Source: Strigamia acuminata (taxonomy: Eukaryota; Arthropoda; Chilopoda; Geophilomorpha; Linotaeniidae). Taken from it: 64,000 nt of DNA. The notes beneath the pieces were generated by a model that saw only the letters and a program-made list of their open reading frames with translations, was not told the origin of the DNA and searched no databases. Positions 49,349-61,316 of this stretch are shown here, in pieces (positions within the stretch are counted from its first letter, which is position 1; every line of letters begins with the position of its first letter). A program made the position numbers and the translations under genes. The stretch spans positions 8,060,001 to 8,124,000 of the forward strand of contig OX442323.1 in assembly GCA_949358305.1 (NCBI GenBank), read 5' to 3'.

Positions 49349-50233
49349 ATGTCGGAACGAAAAGTGTTGAACAAATATTATCCACCCGACTTCGATCCGG
49401 CGAAGATCCCGCGTCTCAAGCTACCGGTGACCCGCCAATACACGGTGCGCTTGATGGCTCCTTGCACCATGAGATGCAAAACCTGCGGCGAGTACATCTA
49501 CAAAGGAAAAAAATTCAACGCGAGGAAAGAAACGGTTCAGAACGAGGAATACCTCGGAATTAAAGTATTCCGATTCTACATAAAATGCACGCGATGTTTG
49601 GCCGAAATAACGTTCAAAACCGACCCGAAAAGCGCCGATTATCAAGTGGAACACGGAGCCACGCGCAATTTCCAAGCATTTAAACTGGCCGCGGAGCAGG
49701 CGGAGCGGGAAGCGAAGCAAGTGGAAGACGAGGAAGCGAATAACCCGATGAAGTTGCTGGAAAACCGGACGAAAGCGTCGAAGAAGGAGATGGAAATCAT
49801 GGAAGGGTTGGAGGAGCTCCGGGACTTGAATCTACGACAGGCGAATGTGGATTTTGATAAAATGCTGTCCCAGAATAAAGATGTGGAAGAAAAGATGGAG
49901 AAACAACAGGAGGAGGAGGACGAGGCTTGGGTGCAAAGTGTTTTTAGGAAGTCGGATGGTGTGAAGCGGTTGGCCGAGAGCAGCAGTGATGATGAGGAAG
50001 GGACGAAAGTTAGTGCGAAGGGTTTGTTGGCGGAGTTGAGGGGAAATTCGCTGCCGAAAGGCGTGCAAGTGGAGAAGAAACGACGAAAAGTTGACGGTGT
50101 TATGTGTGGTTTAAGGAATTCGATTAAAATTGGAGTTAAAAGCAAAAAGACGGAGCCAAGCGCCGTTTCTAACCAGAAATGCGGCGCGTTGGGTTTAATC
50201 GGGAATTATTCAAGTTCGGACGAGGAAAGTTGA
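49349..50233 (+). CDS. YJU2-like intronless copy (probable retrogene)
   Basis: A single uninterrupted 294-residue frame that covers the four exons of the neighbouring YJU2 gene with all three introns missing exactly at their splice points. The N-terminal 160 residues are very close ([35 protein letters not shown]). The C-terminal tail differs and is shorter, but it keeps the ending [11 protein letters not shown]. There are no stops or frameshifts, and differences are mostly conservative, which suggests selection and function. No poly-A remnant is obvious behind it; a possible polyadenylation signal AATAAA lies at about 50278. An alternative is that the cDNA recombined back beside its parent. 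Confidence 0.93.
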   Translation: MSERKVLNKYYPPDFDPAKIPRLKLPVTRQYTVRLMAPCTMRCKTCGEYIYKGKKFNARKETVQNEEYLGIKVFRFYIKCTRCLAEITFKTDPKSADYQVEHGATRNFQAFKLAAEQAEREAKQVEDEEANNPMKLLENRTKASKKEMEIMEGLEELRDLNLRQANVDFDKMLSQNKDVEEKMEKQQEEEDEAWVQSVFRKSDGVKRLAESSSDDEEGTKVSAKGLLAELRGNSLPKGVQVEKKRRKVDGVMCGLRNSIKIGVKSKKTEPSAVSNQKCGALGLIGNYSSSDEES

Positions 50234-50405
50234 TTTTTTAATTGGTTTGTTGTTCTTTTTAGTTTGTAGTTCGTTGAATAAATATTTTTTTCTCGCATTT
50301 CTTTGTTGTTTTTGAGAGTTTTATTACTGTGGAATATCGGAATGAATATATTATAGTCGATTCTTTTTGTTTACGTCACGTGACATTAAATGGCGGCATG
50401 GCAAG

Positions 50406-51359
50406 ATGGCTTCTGCATATCAGTCTCTAGGTGAGAAAAGCTTAGTGAGACTGTCAGTTCCGAAAGTTGCGTTGATTACTTTAGTTTTTCCGTTCGGTGC
50501 GTTTATAACGTGTATATTATGGTCGTTAAAGTACGATTTTGAAGCCGCAACGTTCACTCACTGTAGGGTAAGTGAAATGCTGATATACCCGGATGTTAGA
50601 AATTTGAAAAAATTCTTTATTTTTCGTTTTAGGTGTCGAATTACTTGCCATCGATCAGCGCTGCCATTTCTTTTACACCGCAACGATACATTTGGCGAGT
50701 GTGCGTCGCTTTCCACGCCGCACCGAGGGTTTTAGCCGCCGTGTGCTATTACAACCATCACTTGCAACGATTTGGCTATTTAGATAAATCATGGATTGTA
50801 ATTATTCGAATCACTTTTCTATTGAATTTGATCGAAATTTTGGCGCTGATCGGCCTAACTTACGTGGGCTCGACGGAAAACTATGGTGAGCATCGAATAA
50901 AAACACAAAAACGATTATAAATAATTAAAATGGATTTTTATTTCTTTTTTTTAGACGTTCATGAAAAATGTTTCATCGCTTTCATGGCGTGCTCGGAAAT
51001 CTACATGATTCTGAGCTGTTACCTTTCGAACAAATTCAAAAACACGGCGTCGTATTTAGAACGGAGATCTGTCCGCTGGAAAAGGGTTTTGGCTTTTACC
51101 AATATATTTGCATTTATACTCGCGCTCTATTTTTTCTGGCGACACAACGCGTATTGCGAAGCCATGGGTGAGAGTGGACGAGTCATTAAAATGATTTATC
51201 GGTCTTTAAAATCGAAAATTTTTTGTTTTAGTTTACACGAAATTCGCGTTTTGTGAGTACATCGTTGTGCTGAGCAACATGGGGTTCCATTTGACGGCAT
51301 GCTGGGACTTTTACACCCAAGAGTTGACTATTGGTTCGAGTCGCGACAAGTTAAGTTGA
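50406..51359 (+). CDS. PGAP2: Post-GPI attachment to proteins factor 2 (PGAP2)
   Basis: Golgi membrane protein of the Frag1/DRAM/Sfk1 family, needed for lipid remodelling of GPI-anchored proteins. Coding exons 50406-50567, 50633-50885, 50955-51167 and 51232-51359 give 251 residues (human 254). There are several hydrophobic segments, including VALITLVFPFGAFITCILWS near the N-terminus and VLAFTNIFAFILALYFFW. Conserved words are NYLPSISAAISFTPQRYIWR, CWDFYTQEL and HLTACWDF. An ATG at 50390 is in another frame and stops after 14 codons, a possible short upstream frame. Confidence 0.95.
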
Positions 51360-51471
51360 TCAAATCCTCAAAAAACTTATTTTTCCTCTCGTGTGTACAT
51401 ATTTTCTACTTGCAAAGTAAATTTCAGAGTATCAAATTGGAATTTTTTCTTTTTATTCATAATTCTTGTTT

Positions 51472-54400
51472 TTAATACAACGAATAAATTACGGCTACGG
51501 CTAACGCAACTACGGATAAACTTGCAACGAGTTGGAAAGTAAAGTTTGCAAATATCGATCGGTCTTCCGATATTTCTTTGGTTTTTCTTTGCTTGCGCTT
51601 CTTCCCTTCCATTTTCTGCTGATATTTTAACACTTCCGCTTCCGCTTTCCTCTTCTCGTCATCCAATCTTCGCGCTTCTTCTTCCTCTTTCGCCTGAAAC
51701 ACCAAAAAACACCAATTTTTAACTAAAATTACCTAAAATTATAATTATATAAAAATATATGACCTTTAATTCGGCAGTCTTTAATTGGTGACATTTCTCG
51801 TCGCAATCCAGCTTGGTCTTTTTAACCGCGTGACAAAACACGTCTTTTTTCACGCGTTTACACGGACATCGGAGCGAGATCTTTTTCTTGCAATTATTTA
51901 CAACCGGACACGCACCCGGATGGCAGTTTTGTGGGCATCGATGACCGCATGGAATCTACAAAACCAAGAAAAAAATTAAATAAAAAATAATTTTAAACAA
52001 ATAAATGCGAAAAATGACATTTTTAGGGCATTGGTTGTTGCAGGACACCAAATCGATTTTCTCTTTTTCTCCAGCGGAAGTCAGTTTATGACACTCGACG
52101 AAAATGACATTAAGTTGACAATGACAACGTAGTTTAATCATCTGTTTGCAGGCGGCGCATTCGCCCGAGTGGCACATGGAGAGGCACTCGTGAGGACACG
52201 AACTCGACCGAGGTTTTGAGCACGCTTTTTCGCACACCTCGCAGTTGCTGCCGGCCTACAAGAGAGTATTACGTCAGGGATTGATTCTTCAGGAATATTA
52301 ATAAAGTAAACGTACTAGTTTATTGTTTGTGGCGTCCAATACTTGGTGACAGAGCAGCGAGCATGCGTGGTTGGTGCAACTCAATTTTCTGCCGCATTTG
52401 CGACCACACGAAAACGGTTTCGCTTCGGAACAAGCAAAATCTGTAGTCTGAAATAATTGAAATTGAGTTAAAAATTAGATGAATTTATTAAAATGGAATT
52501 TTACTTCGTGCGATCCGAGGCAGGTGACGGCAGTCGGGACCTTGCACGGTGGACAAGCGCGATTGACCACTTGAATTTGGGGTTCCGGCTTCGGTTCCCA
52601 TGGTCCTTCTCGTTTCTAGAGTAAAATTGGCCAAAAATCAGTAAAAAATCAGTCAAAATTTGGTCAAAAGTGATCAAAAAGGGTCGAAAAGTGTCAAAAT
52701 TTGGACAAAATTGGTTAAAAATTGTCAAAATTGGTTAAGAATTGTCAAAATTGGTTAAAAATTGTCAAAATTGGTTAAAAATTGTCAAAATTGTTCAAAA
52801 ATGATCAAAAATTGTCAAAATTGTTCAAAAATGATCAAATTTGGTCAAAAAATGATCAAATTTGGTCAAAAAATGTCAAAATTTAGTCAAATTTTGCCAA
52901 AATTGGTGGAATTCGAAGGTTTTTTTACCTTTTCGTTTTGAACTTTGACCACGACTGCCGAATGACAAGACGCGGGACACGAATGGGTGCAATTTGGCAG
53001 TTTCTTGTCGCACGTCTGACGGCACGTTGGACACGGTCCGAAATGGCAGTTGTGTTTAGTTCTGTACTTGTGATGACAATCGGCACTTTTTCTAATTAAA
53101 AAAAAAACCAAATTTAAAACCAATTTAATTTGTAAACGAAAACGAGCGCTTTACCTGCACAATTGAGTGCACTTAGGTGGTTTAGTAACTCTTTCCCGAC
53201 CACAGGGCACCGTAACCACAGTCGAACCGCAATTACACTTTATTTCAACAGTCAACGGACACGGATAACACGGACCTAAAGGATTTACATTTAAAAAAAA
53301 AATCAATTCCAACACAAATTTCACGATTTTTAACGATTTTTTGACCTTGGTGGCAGTGGCTGCTACATTTATGGTTGCGACAAGTCAGAGTTCGGTTGCA
53401 CATCTGCTCGCAAAGCGGACATTGACCGTTACAACACTTCTTGTTGCACGGATGGCGCCCGCAGTCGCGCAGCCGTTTGCATTTGGTCTCGCAACGAAAT
53501 TCCTTGTGACAGGGCAGGAACTTCTCCCTGTACCCGCACGCGCAACGTTTCGTGCACATCTGCAAACACTAAAATCAAAAGAAAAATGAAAGATTGATGT
53601 TTTTCATGAATTATTGATGTTTACATCGCCACAAGTGCCGGCGTGACATCGCTTGGAGCACGCGTGCAGGTTGCACTCCAACGGCTTGTTGCAAGAATCG
53701 CCACAGGACGGCACATCTTCGGTGCAGGGAAGTTTGTGCTTGGTTTTACCGCACGGACACGTTCTTTCGCCCGTTTTAGGACACTGCGCGCACTCGCCGG
53801 CGTGACAAACAACCTCGCACGAGTGATTCCCGCACTCCAACTTGCGTCCGCACACCTGAAACAAACGGAAAATCAATTAGGAAATTTAATTTTCGCCTTT
53901 TTGCCATCAATTTCGTACATTTTCGCACTGCCAAGCCGCTTCGGTGCACGATCGCTCCCGTTTTTCCTTGCCGCAGTGACACTTTTGCACGCTCCGCTTG
54001 TCGCAACTCCCGCATTCACCCACGTGACAATATTGCTGACATTTGTGCTGACCGCAGCCGAGCAAACGCCCGCACCGTTGGCCGCACGACCACCCGCGTG
54101 CGCTGCACCGTTTCAATTGCGCCGGTCTTTGAGCGCAGTAGCAGGAAACCTGGACGGTCTGAGGACAGGGAGGACAAGGTCCCGGGTGACAGAGCACCGT
54201 GCAATAGTGGCCGCAGTTTGGTTTCAACGGTTTGCCGCACGTGTTTCCGCACGAGTGAGGAACGAGCCAAGCGTCGTATTTCGGATCCATTTCTTTGCCG
54301 CAGAAACAGAAATATCTGCTCGGTTTCTCCGACTGCTTGTATTCGTGTCTGCATTTCGGACTGAAAATATCGAATTTAAATAAATTTGATTTGATTCGAT

Positions 54401-55036
54401 TCGATTTAATTTACCAAAACCAAGTTATGTTCTTCGTTTGAACGGTTTCGTCGTTTAAACTCTGTTCCTGGTAAAACACGCTCTCTTTCGCCCATTTTTG
54501 TATGCAGGGGATGTGGAAGATGCCGTAACACGAGCCGCAACTCCAAATCTGAAAATTAAAATTAAAATTAAAATTAAAATCGGTTTTTAATTTTTTTTTA
54601 TTTAATCGGTTACCGCTTCGGCCTTTTTGATGGTCGCGATGCAGACGAGGCAAACCGACGATCCCGATTTGAATGATTCCAGGATGAATTGTTGGGTTCG
54701 AGTCAAATCTGTGGCGTCGCCGACGGTGTAGGGGGCCATGAGTTTCTGCACGATGGCTTGTTGGTTTTCGTTCTCGTTCTCTTCTTCGTCGGAAGATTCG
54801 TATTGAGCGTCGACTTTAGCGAATTGTTTGGCCGATTGCTGCATTTGTGCACACGCGTGCTCAAATTTACTCGATGGGGTGGTTTTGGACGGTTTTTCGT
54901 GCAGGTTTTGTCGCATGGATGTGGTTTTAGTCGCGTTTGACCAGTCGTTGGCGGTTTCCGAGTCGTTTTCGCGAGAGCATCTGCCTCGTCCTCTGCCACG
55001 ACCATCGCGTTTCGATTTTTGGCTTTGCGAGCTCAT
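51472..55036 (-). CDS. NFXL1: NFX1-type zinc finger protein NFXL1
   Basis: Relative of transcription factor NFX1. NFXL1 proteins carry a RING/PHD-like head, many NFX1-type Cys/His fingers and a C-terminal membrane anchor. Coding exons in transcript order: 54614-55036, 54415-54548, 53919-54360, 53625-53855, 53346-53559, 53155-53275, 52929-53091, 52505-52615, 52316-52447, 52019-52255, 51764-51955, 51472-51693, all in frame, 873 residues (human about 911). The N-terminus is Arg/Gly-rich and low complexity. The RING-like head includes [20 protein letters not shown] and WFCPKCRHEY. At least ten CG-H-x-C-x3-CH-type fingers follow (for example [17 protein letters not shown]). The end has a charged coiled coil ([19 protein letters not shown]) and one hydrophobic segment ([16 protein letters not shown]). 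Convergent with PGAP2 (112 bases). Confidence 0.96.
52625..52915. repeat. Intronic 20-bp tandem repeat in NFXL1
   Basis: Units of CAAAATTGGTTAAAAATTGT with a 20-base period for several copies, flanked by variants (AAAAGTGATCAAAAAGGGTC and similar). It fills the intron between exons 7 and 8. Confidence 0.9.
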
Positions 55037-55503
55037 TTTGTGCGGGTTTCAAGTTCCTTCGCTGGAAAAAGTTCGGAAATTAGTCTCGAGGTTAATTGAA
55101 TCGACATGGAGAAATTCTACGTACTCAAATTAGTTTTGGAAGCCCGGAAAGTCATAATTAGCAGCGGCAAGTTGACGTTGCAGGTATTATCGAATCGAAT
55201 TCGGAATCGATTGCGAACGAGTGGCGCCATCTGTTGGGTCAAATTTACATATATTTTAAAGGTTATTAGCTTCTCGTTCGCATATTAGGCCGCTGCCGCT
55301 CTGGTGAATCGTAAATTTACAATTTAAGTAAGTATAACAACGCGTTTTAATGATAATGAAAATGTTGTGCGATGTAGAGATAAGATGTTAATCGGGGTGA
55401 AATCTAGATAGGGCGAAAACAAAGCGCTATCGATGCACTTATCACGATTTAGGTTTAGACGTGTCGCTTAAATTTGTCGTTTTTAATTTTTGCAGACGTT
55501 AAA
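55037..55503. promoter_or_regulatory. NFXL1 / GNPDA divergent promoter with CTCF-like site
   Basis: 467 bases between divergent starts. Contains AACGAGTGGCGCCATCT at 55216-55232, followed by GTTGG. This matches the word in the FBXO8/CEP44 promoter at 16 of 17 bases. No gene was seen. Confidence 0.55.
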
Positions 55504-56699
55504 ATGAAGCTGGTAATTCTCGATACCGCCGATGAAGTGAGTACATGGTCCGCTAAATACATTCGAAGAAGGATCCTTGACTTTAATCCTGGACCGGATC
55601 GGTATTTCACTCTGGGTCTACCCACAGGTTGAAACAAAAAGCGTTAAAACGGATTTAAAATTTAAAATAAAACGGTTTAATTGCAGGTAGCACACCTCTA
55701 GGAACTTATAAAAAGCTAATCGAATTACACAAAGATGGAAAAATATCGTTCCGCTACGTTAAAACGTTCAACATGGATGAATACGTGGGTAAATATTGGC
55801 AAAAAGGTTGTTCGTTTGCGTTTAAATTAATTTTTGTTGGTTTCAGGTATTCCGAAGGATCATCCAGAGAGTTACCATTCTTTTATGTATCACAATTTCT
55901 TCAAACACATCGATATTTTGCCGGAAAACACGCACATTTTGGACGGGAATGCGTGCGATCTAGTGCAGGAGTGCGAGGAATTTGAGGAAAAGATAAAAAA
56001 TGCGGGTGGAATCGAGCTGTTTATTGGGGGAATCGGTCCCGACGGTCACATCGCGTTCAACGAACCGGGCTCGAGTCTAGTATCGAGAACGAGGGTTAAA
56101 ACATTAGCGCAAGACACGATTATGGCGAATGCGCGTTTTTTTAGCAACGATTTAAGTCAAGTTCCTAAACAAGCGCTCACTGTTGGCGTGGGGACTGTCA
56201 TGGAGGCTCGAGAGGTCAAGTTTGAATGATTTTTCACGGAATGTTTGAGAATTTTCAATGTTTTTTTCTTGATTTTGCAGGTTATGATTTTGATACTCGG
56301 CGCGCACAAGGCTTTTGCGCTATACAAGGCGATCGAGGAAGGAATTAACCACATGTGGACGGTGTCGGCTTTCCAAACGCATCCCAGAAGTATATTTTTA
56401 TGCGACGAAGATGCCACTTTGGAACTGCGAGTGAAGACCGTCAAATATTTTAAGGTACGGTCTGAATTTTTGATAATCTTATGATTTTTTTAAAAGATTT
56501 TATATGAATTTTAAAGATTGTATATGAATTTTAAAGATTTTAAATGATTTTGTATGAATTTTAAAGATTTTAAATGATTTTGTATGAATTTTAAAGATTT
56601 TTTTACGATTTTTTACGATTTTTAATGATTTTATATCATTTTTAGGGACTCATGAAAGTGCATGAGAAGTTGATTCAAGAACCAGACATGAAGCATTGA
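55504..56699 (+). CDS. GNPDA: Glucosamine-6-phosphate isomerase/deaminase
   Basis: Converts glucosamine-6-phosphate to fructose-6-phosphate and ammonia, linking amino-sugar turnover (including chitin precursors) to glycolysis; cytosolic hexamer. Coding exons 55504-55627, 55687-55788, 55847-56214, 56281-56454 and 56646-56699 give 273 residues (human about 289). Motifs are [28 protein letters not shown] with a catalytic Asp, and [18 protein letters not shown] with the active-site Asp, His and Glu. Also present are [16 protein letters not shown] and [20 protein letters not shown]. The chain ends shortly after the core, without the longer vertebrate tail. Confidence 0.97.
56465..56640. repeat. 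Intronic 30-bp tandem repeat in GNPDA
   Basis: A degenerate unit AAATGATTTTGTATGAATTT followed by TAAAGATTTT (30 bases), about five copies, fills the last intron up to its acceptor. Confidence 0.85.
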
Positions 56700-57101
56700 A
56701 TTGCTTGTGAGTTGATGATTTGAATAGTGATATTTTAAATAGGAAATATTATATGTATGTTTTTTTTTACATTTCAGGGATGAGAAAGAGTTGTCTATTT
56801 TATTGCGGGTATGGGAATGCATTAAATTGTGCCTTGAATCGAGATATCGATGTTTACGGAATGGTTTATGTAAAGTTTTTGGTTTTAAATTGATGTTGGG
56901 CAATATAAAGTTTATCTTGGAAAATTTATAATTGTAAAATTTGTTTTTTAATTTTTGCAAATAAAAATTAAACATCAAGCGAGGTAAATATTTAGTCGTA
57001 TTTACGACGTCGAGGGAGATGTTGTTGGACATAGCCATCGACGCCATTTTGAACGAGTGTTGCTAATATTCTATTTGGGAGTTCGGCGATTTATTTCCAT
57101 A

Positions 57102-57139
57102 AATAAAGGACTGTAAAAAAAAAAAAAAAAAAAAAAAAA
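57102..57139 (+). other. AATAAA plus encoded poly-A run (retro-insertion 3' end?)
   Basis: AATAAA at 57102-57107 is followed seven bases later by about 25 consecutive A (57115-57139). This is the arrangement expected where a polyadenylated transcript was copied back into DNA. The sequence upstream of it (about 56950-57100) has no recognisable coding part. Bases 56700-57101 otherwise look like the GNPDA 3' UTR. Confidence 0.4.
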
Positions 57140-57374
57140 CTTCATACAGAAAGTTGCTCGCACCAAACATGTTTGGGCAAACAAATTAGACATTGATCTT
57201 GATAAAAGCAGAATGTATAGTAAGGATAACGACACTTTTCAATTCTTCTGCGCCAAAAACGAGGGCGTTGAATTTAATGATTGCGATGAAGAAACATTTG
57301 TTCGAAGCTGCATCGCATCGGCCGAAGAAACAAAACGTGCCGTGCTGCATTTCCAAAGCTTAAAAACCACATGA
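57140..57374 (+). pseudogene. Unrecognised coding-like fragment
   Basis: Directly after the A run, an acceptor-like CTTCATACAG leads into about 75 codons without a stop: KVARTKHVWANKLDIDLDKS, then RMYSKDNDTFQFFCAKNEGV and so on, ending LHFQSLKTT. Amino-acid composition looks protein-like. It has no start codon or partner exon nearby, so it is probably a last exon or fragment of a gene not otherwise in this window. Function unknown. From 57375 to 58198 I see AT-rich sequence with no gene. Confidence 0.3.
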
Positions 57375-58200
57375 CATTGAGGACTCTACAAGTAATAAAT
57401 AAATTGAAAAAAAAATATTTTTATGACCAAACATTTGATTTTTAATAATTTACATTTTTAGGTAATTTTTCCAAGATGTATAGGGTAATTGCCTAAAAGA
57501 AAAAGAAAACAATTTCCAGTATGAAATAAAAGCATTCCTTTTAAACTTGGACCAATTTATTGAATACCATAATTAAATTTCTTTGTGATTGTGATTGGAT
57601 TTTAAAAAGACAAATAATAATATTTTACATAGTACTACAAAATTTCTCTTTTGCTGTTTTCGCAGGTAAAGAGCACCTGCGTGTGATATTTAAATACGAA
57701 ATGCAAGTTGACCACACAAGCGAAGTCAAGATGTAGCACTGCACCTGATGATTAGTCTGTACTAACTTTACTCTGGAAGCCAAAGTAATTTACATGACAT
57801 CACAATTTTGTTTAGCAGGCAGGCAGCCTGAAGACAATAATAGTTTGTACTAGTCAAATCCATATATCCTCATACTCCTGTGAAAGTGATAGAAATGAAA
57901 TATTTGGATTGACCTCAAATTAAATCTAGTTTTAATTAAACCTTGAAATTTTAAGCGGTTAAATAGATACATCTGAAGAAAGTATAAACAAAATCTCATG
58001 TCAATCGGGCTTGAATTAATTAAAATAGAAGCATATTTCAAAATAACATTTGATTCATATATCCTCATACCATCTTGCACATGGTACAAATATCTTCATA
58101 CCGTACTCTGTATTTTAATGTAAAAATTTTTACATTTACACAAAAATTTTATGTAAATGTAATCTTGCTAATCAAAATAGTATAATACATTTCAATTATA

Positions 58201-58956
58201 CAGGGTGAACAAAAAGTCTGTATCTTTACTTAATATTTCTGAAAGTGCTGACAATGCATCTAATCTAATGATGGCAAAGTACTAAAGTTGGGTGGGGCAA
58301 TCTTTTGGTGACCCGAAATTTGACCTTGAGATGTTCCTTCAAGGTCATTGGGAAATTATCTCAGAAACCAATAGAGATAAACAGAAATTTCCAATTGTAA
58401 ACTTGTAGAACAACATTTGTTTAGTCTAAAAATGACTAATTCTCAAATCTTTTGTACTAAAATTTTTTTAAAAAATTGCAATTGAAAAAGTAGTTTTGAA
58501 AAGAAAAAGTCATAAAAAATTCAGTTTTCTGCCCATATCTATGCAACGGTGCCAGATATGAAAATTCCGACCAGGAGAATCGATTTTTTTGGGTCATTTT
58601 ACGTCTAATCGGCACGTTTTTGGCACTTTTTCAATTTTGGCCATGTTATCTTTTGACTTGTGTCTACTTTTTCAATTGCAATTTTCTTAAAATTTTTTAG
58701 TACAAAAGATTTGAGAATTAGTCATTTTTAGACTAAACAAATGTTGCTCTACAAGTTTACAATTGGAAATTTGTGTCTATCTCTAACGGTTTCTGAGATA
58801 ATTTCCCAATGACCTTGAAAGAACATTTCAAGGTCAAATTTCGGGTCACCAAAAGATTGCCCCACCCAACTTTAGTACTTTGCCATCATTAGATTAGATG
58901 CATTGTTAGCACTTTTAGAAATTTTAAGTAAAGATACAGACTTTTTGTTCACCCTG
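58201..58956. mobile_element. Foldback transposon with CAGGGTG ends and TA duplication
   Basis: Two arms of about 290 bases (58201-58490 and 58667-58956) are inverted copies of each other, starting CAGGGTGAACAAAAAGTCTG and ending with its complement. The element is flanked by TA on both sides, as for Tc1/mariner-type insertion. The 175-base centre holds no transposase but shares words (GCCCATATCT, GCAACGGT) with the element at 62755-63300. Confidence 0.88.
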
Positions 58957-59209
58957 TAGATCTTTTGTCAGTAAAATTGCACCAGGAAAGGTTTTTTTCA
59001 GAACTAAAACATGACTGTAATGGCAAAGTTGCACATTGACGGGGTATTTTCCTTGAAAAACTATAGTATTTCTTTTAAGAATAACAGTATTTACTTGAAT
59101 TTCATCTTTTATGCTGCTACGAGATAGAGTTCATGTGACCTCTGAAAAATCTTAATATCTGGTTCATCTTGGCCTGAATCTTTCTTTGAGCAGCGAACAC
59201 TTAAACGCT

Positions 59210-60829
59210 GGGGAGCCCGCTGGGGAGCGCGCTGGGGAGCGCGCTGGGGAGCGCGCTGGGGAGCGCGCTGGGGAGCCCGCTGGGGAGCCCGCTGGGGAGC
59301 CCGCTGGGGAGCCCGCTGGGGAGCCCGCTGGGGAGCCCGCTGGGGAGCCCGCTGGGGAGCCCGCTGGGGAGCCCGCTGGGGAGCCCGCTGGGGAGCCCGC
59401 TGGGGAGCCCGCTGGGGAGCCCGCTGGGGAGCCCGCTGGGGAGCCCGCTGGGGAGCCCGCTGGGGAGCCCGCTGGGGAGCCCGCTGGGGAGCCCGCTGGG
59501 GAGCCCGCTGGGGAGCCCGCTGGGGAGCCCGCTGGGGAGCCCGCTGGGGAGCCCGCTGGGGAGCCCGCTGGGGAGCCCGCTGGGGAGCCCGCTGGGGAGC
59601 CCGCTGGGGAGCCCGCTGGGGAGCCCGCTGGGGAGCCCGCTGGGGAGCCCGCTGGGGAGCCCGCTGGGGAGCCCGCTGGGGAGCCCGCTGGGGAGCCCGC
59701 TGGGGAGCCCGCTGGGGAGCCCGCTGGGGAGCCCGCTGGGGAGCCCGCTGGGGAGCCCGCTGGGGAGCCCGCTGGGGAGCCCGCTGGGGAGCCCGCTGGG
59801 GAGCCCGCTGGGGAGCCCGCTGGGGAGCCCGCTGGGGAGCCCGCTGGGGAGCCCGCTGGGGAGCCCGCTGGGGAGCCCGCTGGGGAGCCCGCTGGGGAGC
59901 CCGCTGGGGAGCCCGCTGGGGAGCCCGCTGGGGAGCCCGCTGGGGAGCCCGCTGGGGAGCCCGCTGGGGAGCCCGCTGGGGAGCCCGCTGGGGAGCCCGC
60001 TGGGGAGCCCGCTGGGGAGCCCGCTGGGGAGCCCGCTGGGGAGCCCGCTGGGGAGCCCGCTGGGGAGCCCGCTGGGGAGCCCGCTGGGGAGCCCGCTGGG
60101 GAGCCCGCTGGGGAGCCCGCTGGGGAGCCCGCTGGGGAGCCCGCTGGGGAGCCCGCTGGGGAGCCCGCTGGGGAGCCCGCTGGGGAGCCCGCTGGGGAGC
60201 CCGCTGGGGAGCCCGCTGGGGAGCCCGCTGGGGAGCCCGCTGGGGAGCCCGCTGGGGAGCCCGCTGGGGAGCCCGCTGGGGAGCCCGCTGGGGAGCCCGC
60301 TGGGGAGCCCGCTGGGGAGCCCGCTGGGGAGCCCGCTGGGGAGCCCGCTGGGGAGCCCGCTGGGGAGCCCGCTGGGGAGCCCGCTGGGGAGCCCGCTGGG
60401 GAGCCCGCTGGGGAGCCCGCTGGGGAGCCCGCTGGGGAGCCCGCTGGGGAGCCCGCTGGGGAGCCCGCTGGGGAGCCCGCTGGGGAGCCCGCTGGGGAGC
60501 CCGCTGGGGAGCCCGCTGGGGAGCCCGCTGGGGAGCCCGCTGGGGAGCCCGCTGGGGAGCCCGCTGGGGAGCCCGCTGGGGAGCCCGCTGGGGAGCCCGC
60601 TGGGGAGCCCGCTGGGGAGCCCGCTGGGGAGCCCGCTGGGGAGCCCGCTGGGGAGCCCGCTGGGGAGCCCGCTGGGGAGCCCGCTGGGGAGCCCGCTGGG
60701 GAGCCCGCTGGGGAGCCCGCTGGGGAGCCCGCTGGGGAGCCCGCTGGGGAGCCCGCTGGGGAGCCCGCTGGGGAGCCCGCTGGGGAGCCCGCTGGGGAGC
60801 CCGCTGGGGAGCCCGCTGGGGAGCCCGCT
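59210..60829. repeat. 12-bp GC-rich minisatellite, 135 copies
   Basis: Exactly 135 head-to-tail units of GGGGAGCCCGCT (1620 bases). Unit 1 is canonical, units 2-5 have GAGCGCGC in place of GAGCCCGC, and the remaining 130 are identical. As 12 is a multiple of three, a frame without stops reads (GEPA)n, but it has no ATG and no gene context. Each unit holds CCC-GCT-GGG, so single strands can form small hairpins, and the G4 run recurs every 12 bases. It stands out sharply from its AT-rich flanks. Bases 60830-61136 show nothing. Confidence 0.98.
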
Positions 60830-61139
60830 GGGTGTTCTGCTTTTTATGGTTTGTAGAGGAGAAGGTCCTCTATATCGTTTGGTTTTTTAAATAAAAAAAT
60901 TCGTGGTCAGGTTGTTGAGATATTGGGGTTTGAAGTTGTGGCACCAGATTTGGAAATTTAGCACAACTCTTTTTTGTGCAATATTCAAATGCTTGTTGTT
61001 CTAGTTCAGCCATTTGCCATTATTACTATTTCCAAGTTAATTTAAAAGGAGTAAATAACGAGTGAAATAAAATTTGTCACCACCTAAATCATTAGAAATG
61101 CTGGTAGTAGGTGGCGTTGTTGTGTTGTTTATGATGATG

Positions 61140-61316
61140 GAAAGTACCGGTTCCGGTTCCGGTGAGAGGGACGGTTCCGGTACCAAGAAAAGCTTACGGT
61201 ACTGATACCGGCCCCTCAGTACCGACAGAAAAAAACTTCGATACCAAGACTGGTACTGAATCCCGGTACCAATACCGGTACTGGAACCGATACTGAAACC
61301 GGTACTGCAATCCCTA
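61140..61316. repeat. Degenerate GGTACCGG/GGTACTG repeat
   Basis: Irregular runs of GGTTCCGG, GGTACCGG, GGTACTG and related words, ending GTACTGCAATCCCTAG. Such tracts are common next to transposon ends. No complete element could be delimited here. Confidence 0.6.

Noticed and set aside
48053-50233. Assembly duplication as explanation of the two YJU2 genes
   Set aside because: The copies differ at many positions, including the C-terminal tail, and only one has introns, so they are real separate genes.
50390-50434. Upstream ATG as the PGAP2 start
   Set aside because: It is in another frame and stops after 14 codons. The ATG at 50406 leads into the conserved protein.
59186-60856. 556-residue open frame reading (GEPA)n
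   Set aside because: It is the 12-bp minisatellite in one of six open frames, begins at a TTG, and has no gene context.
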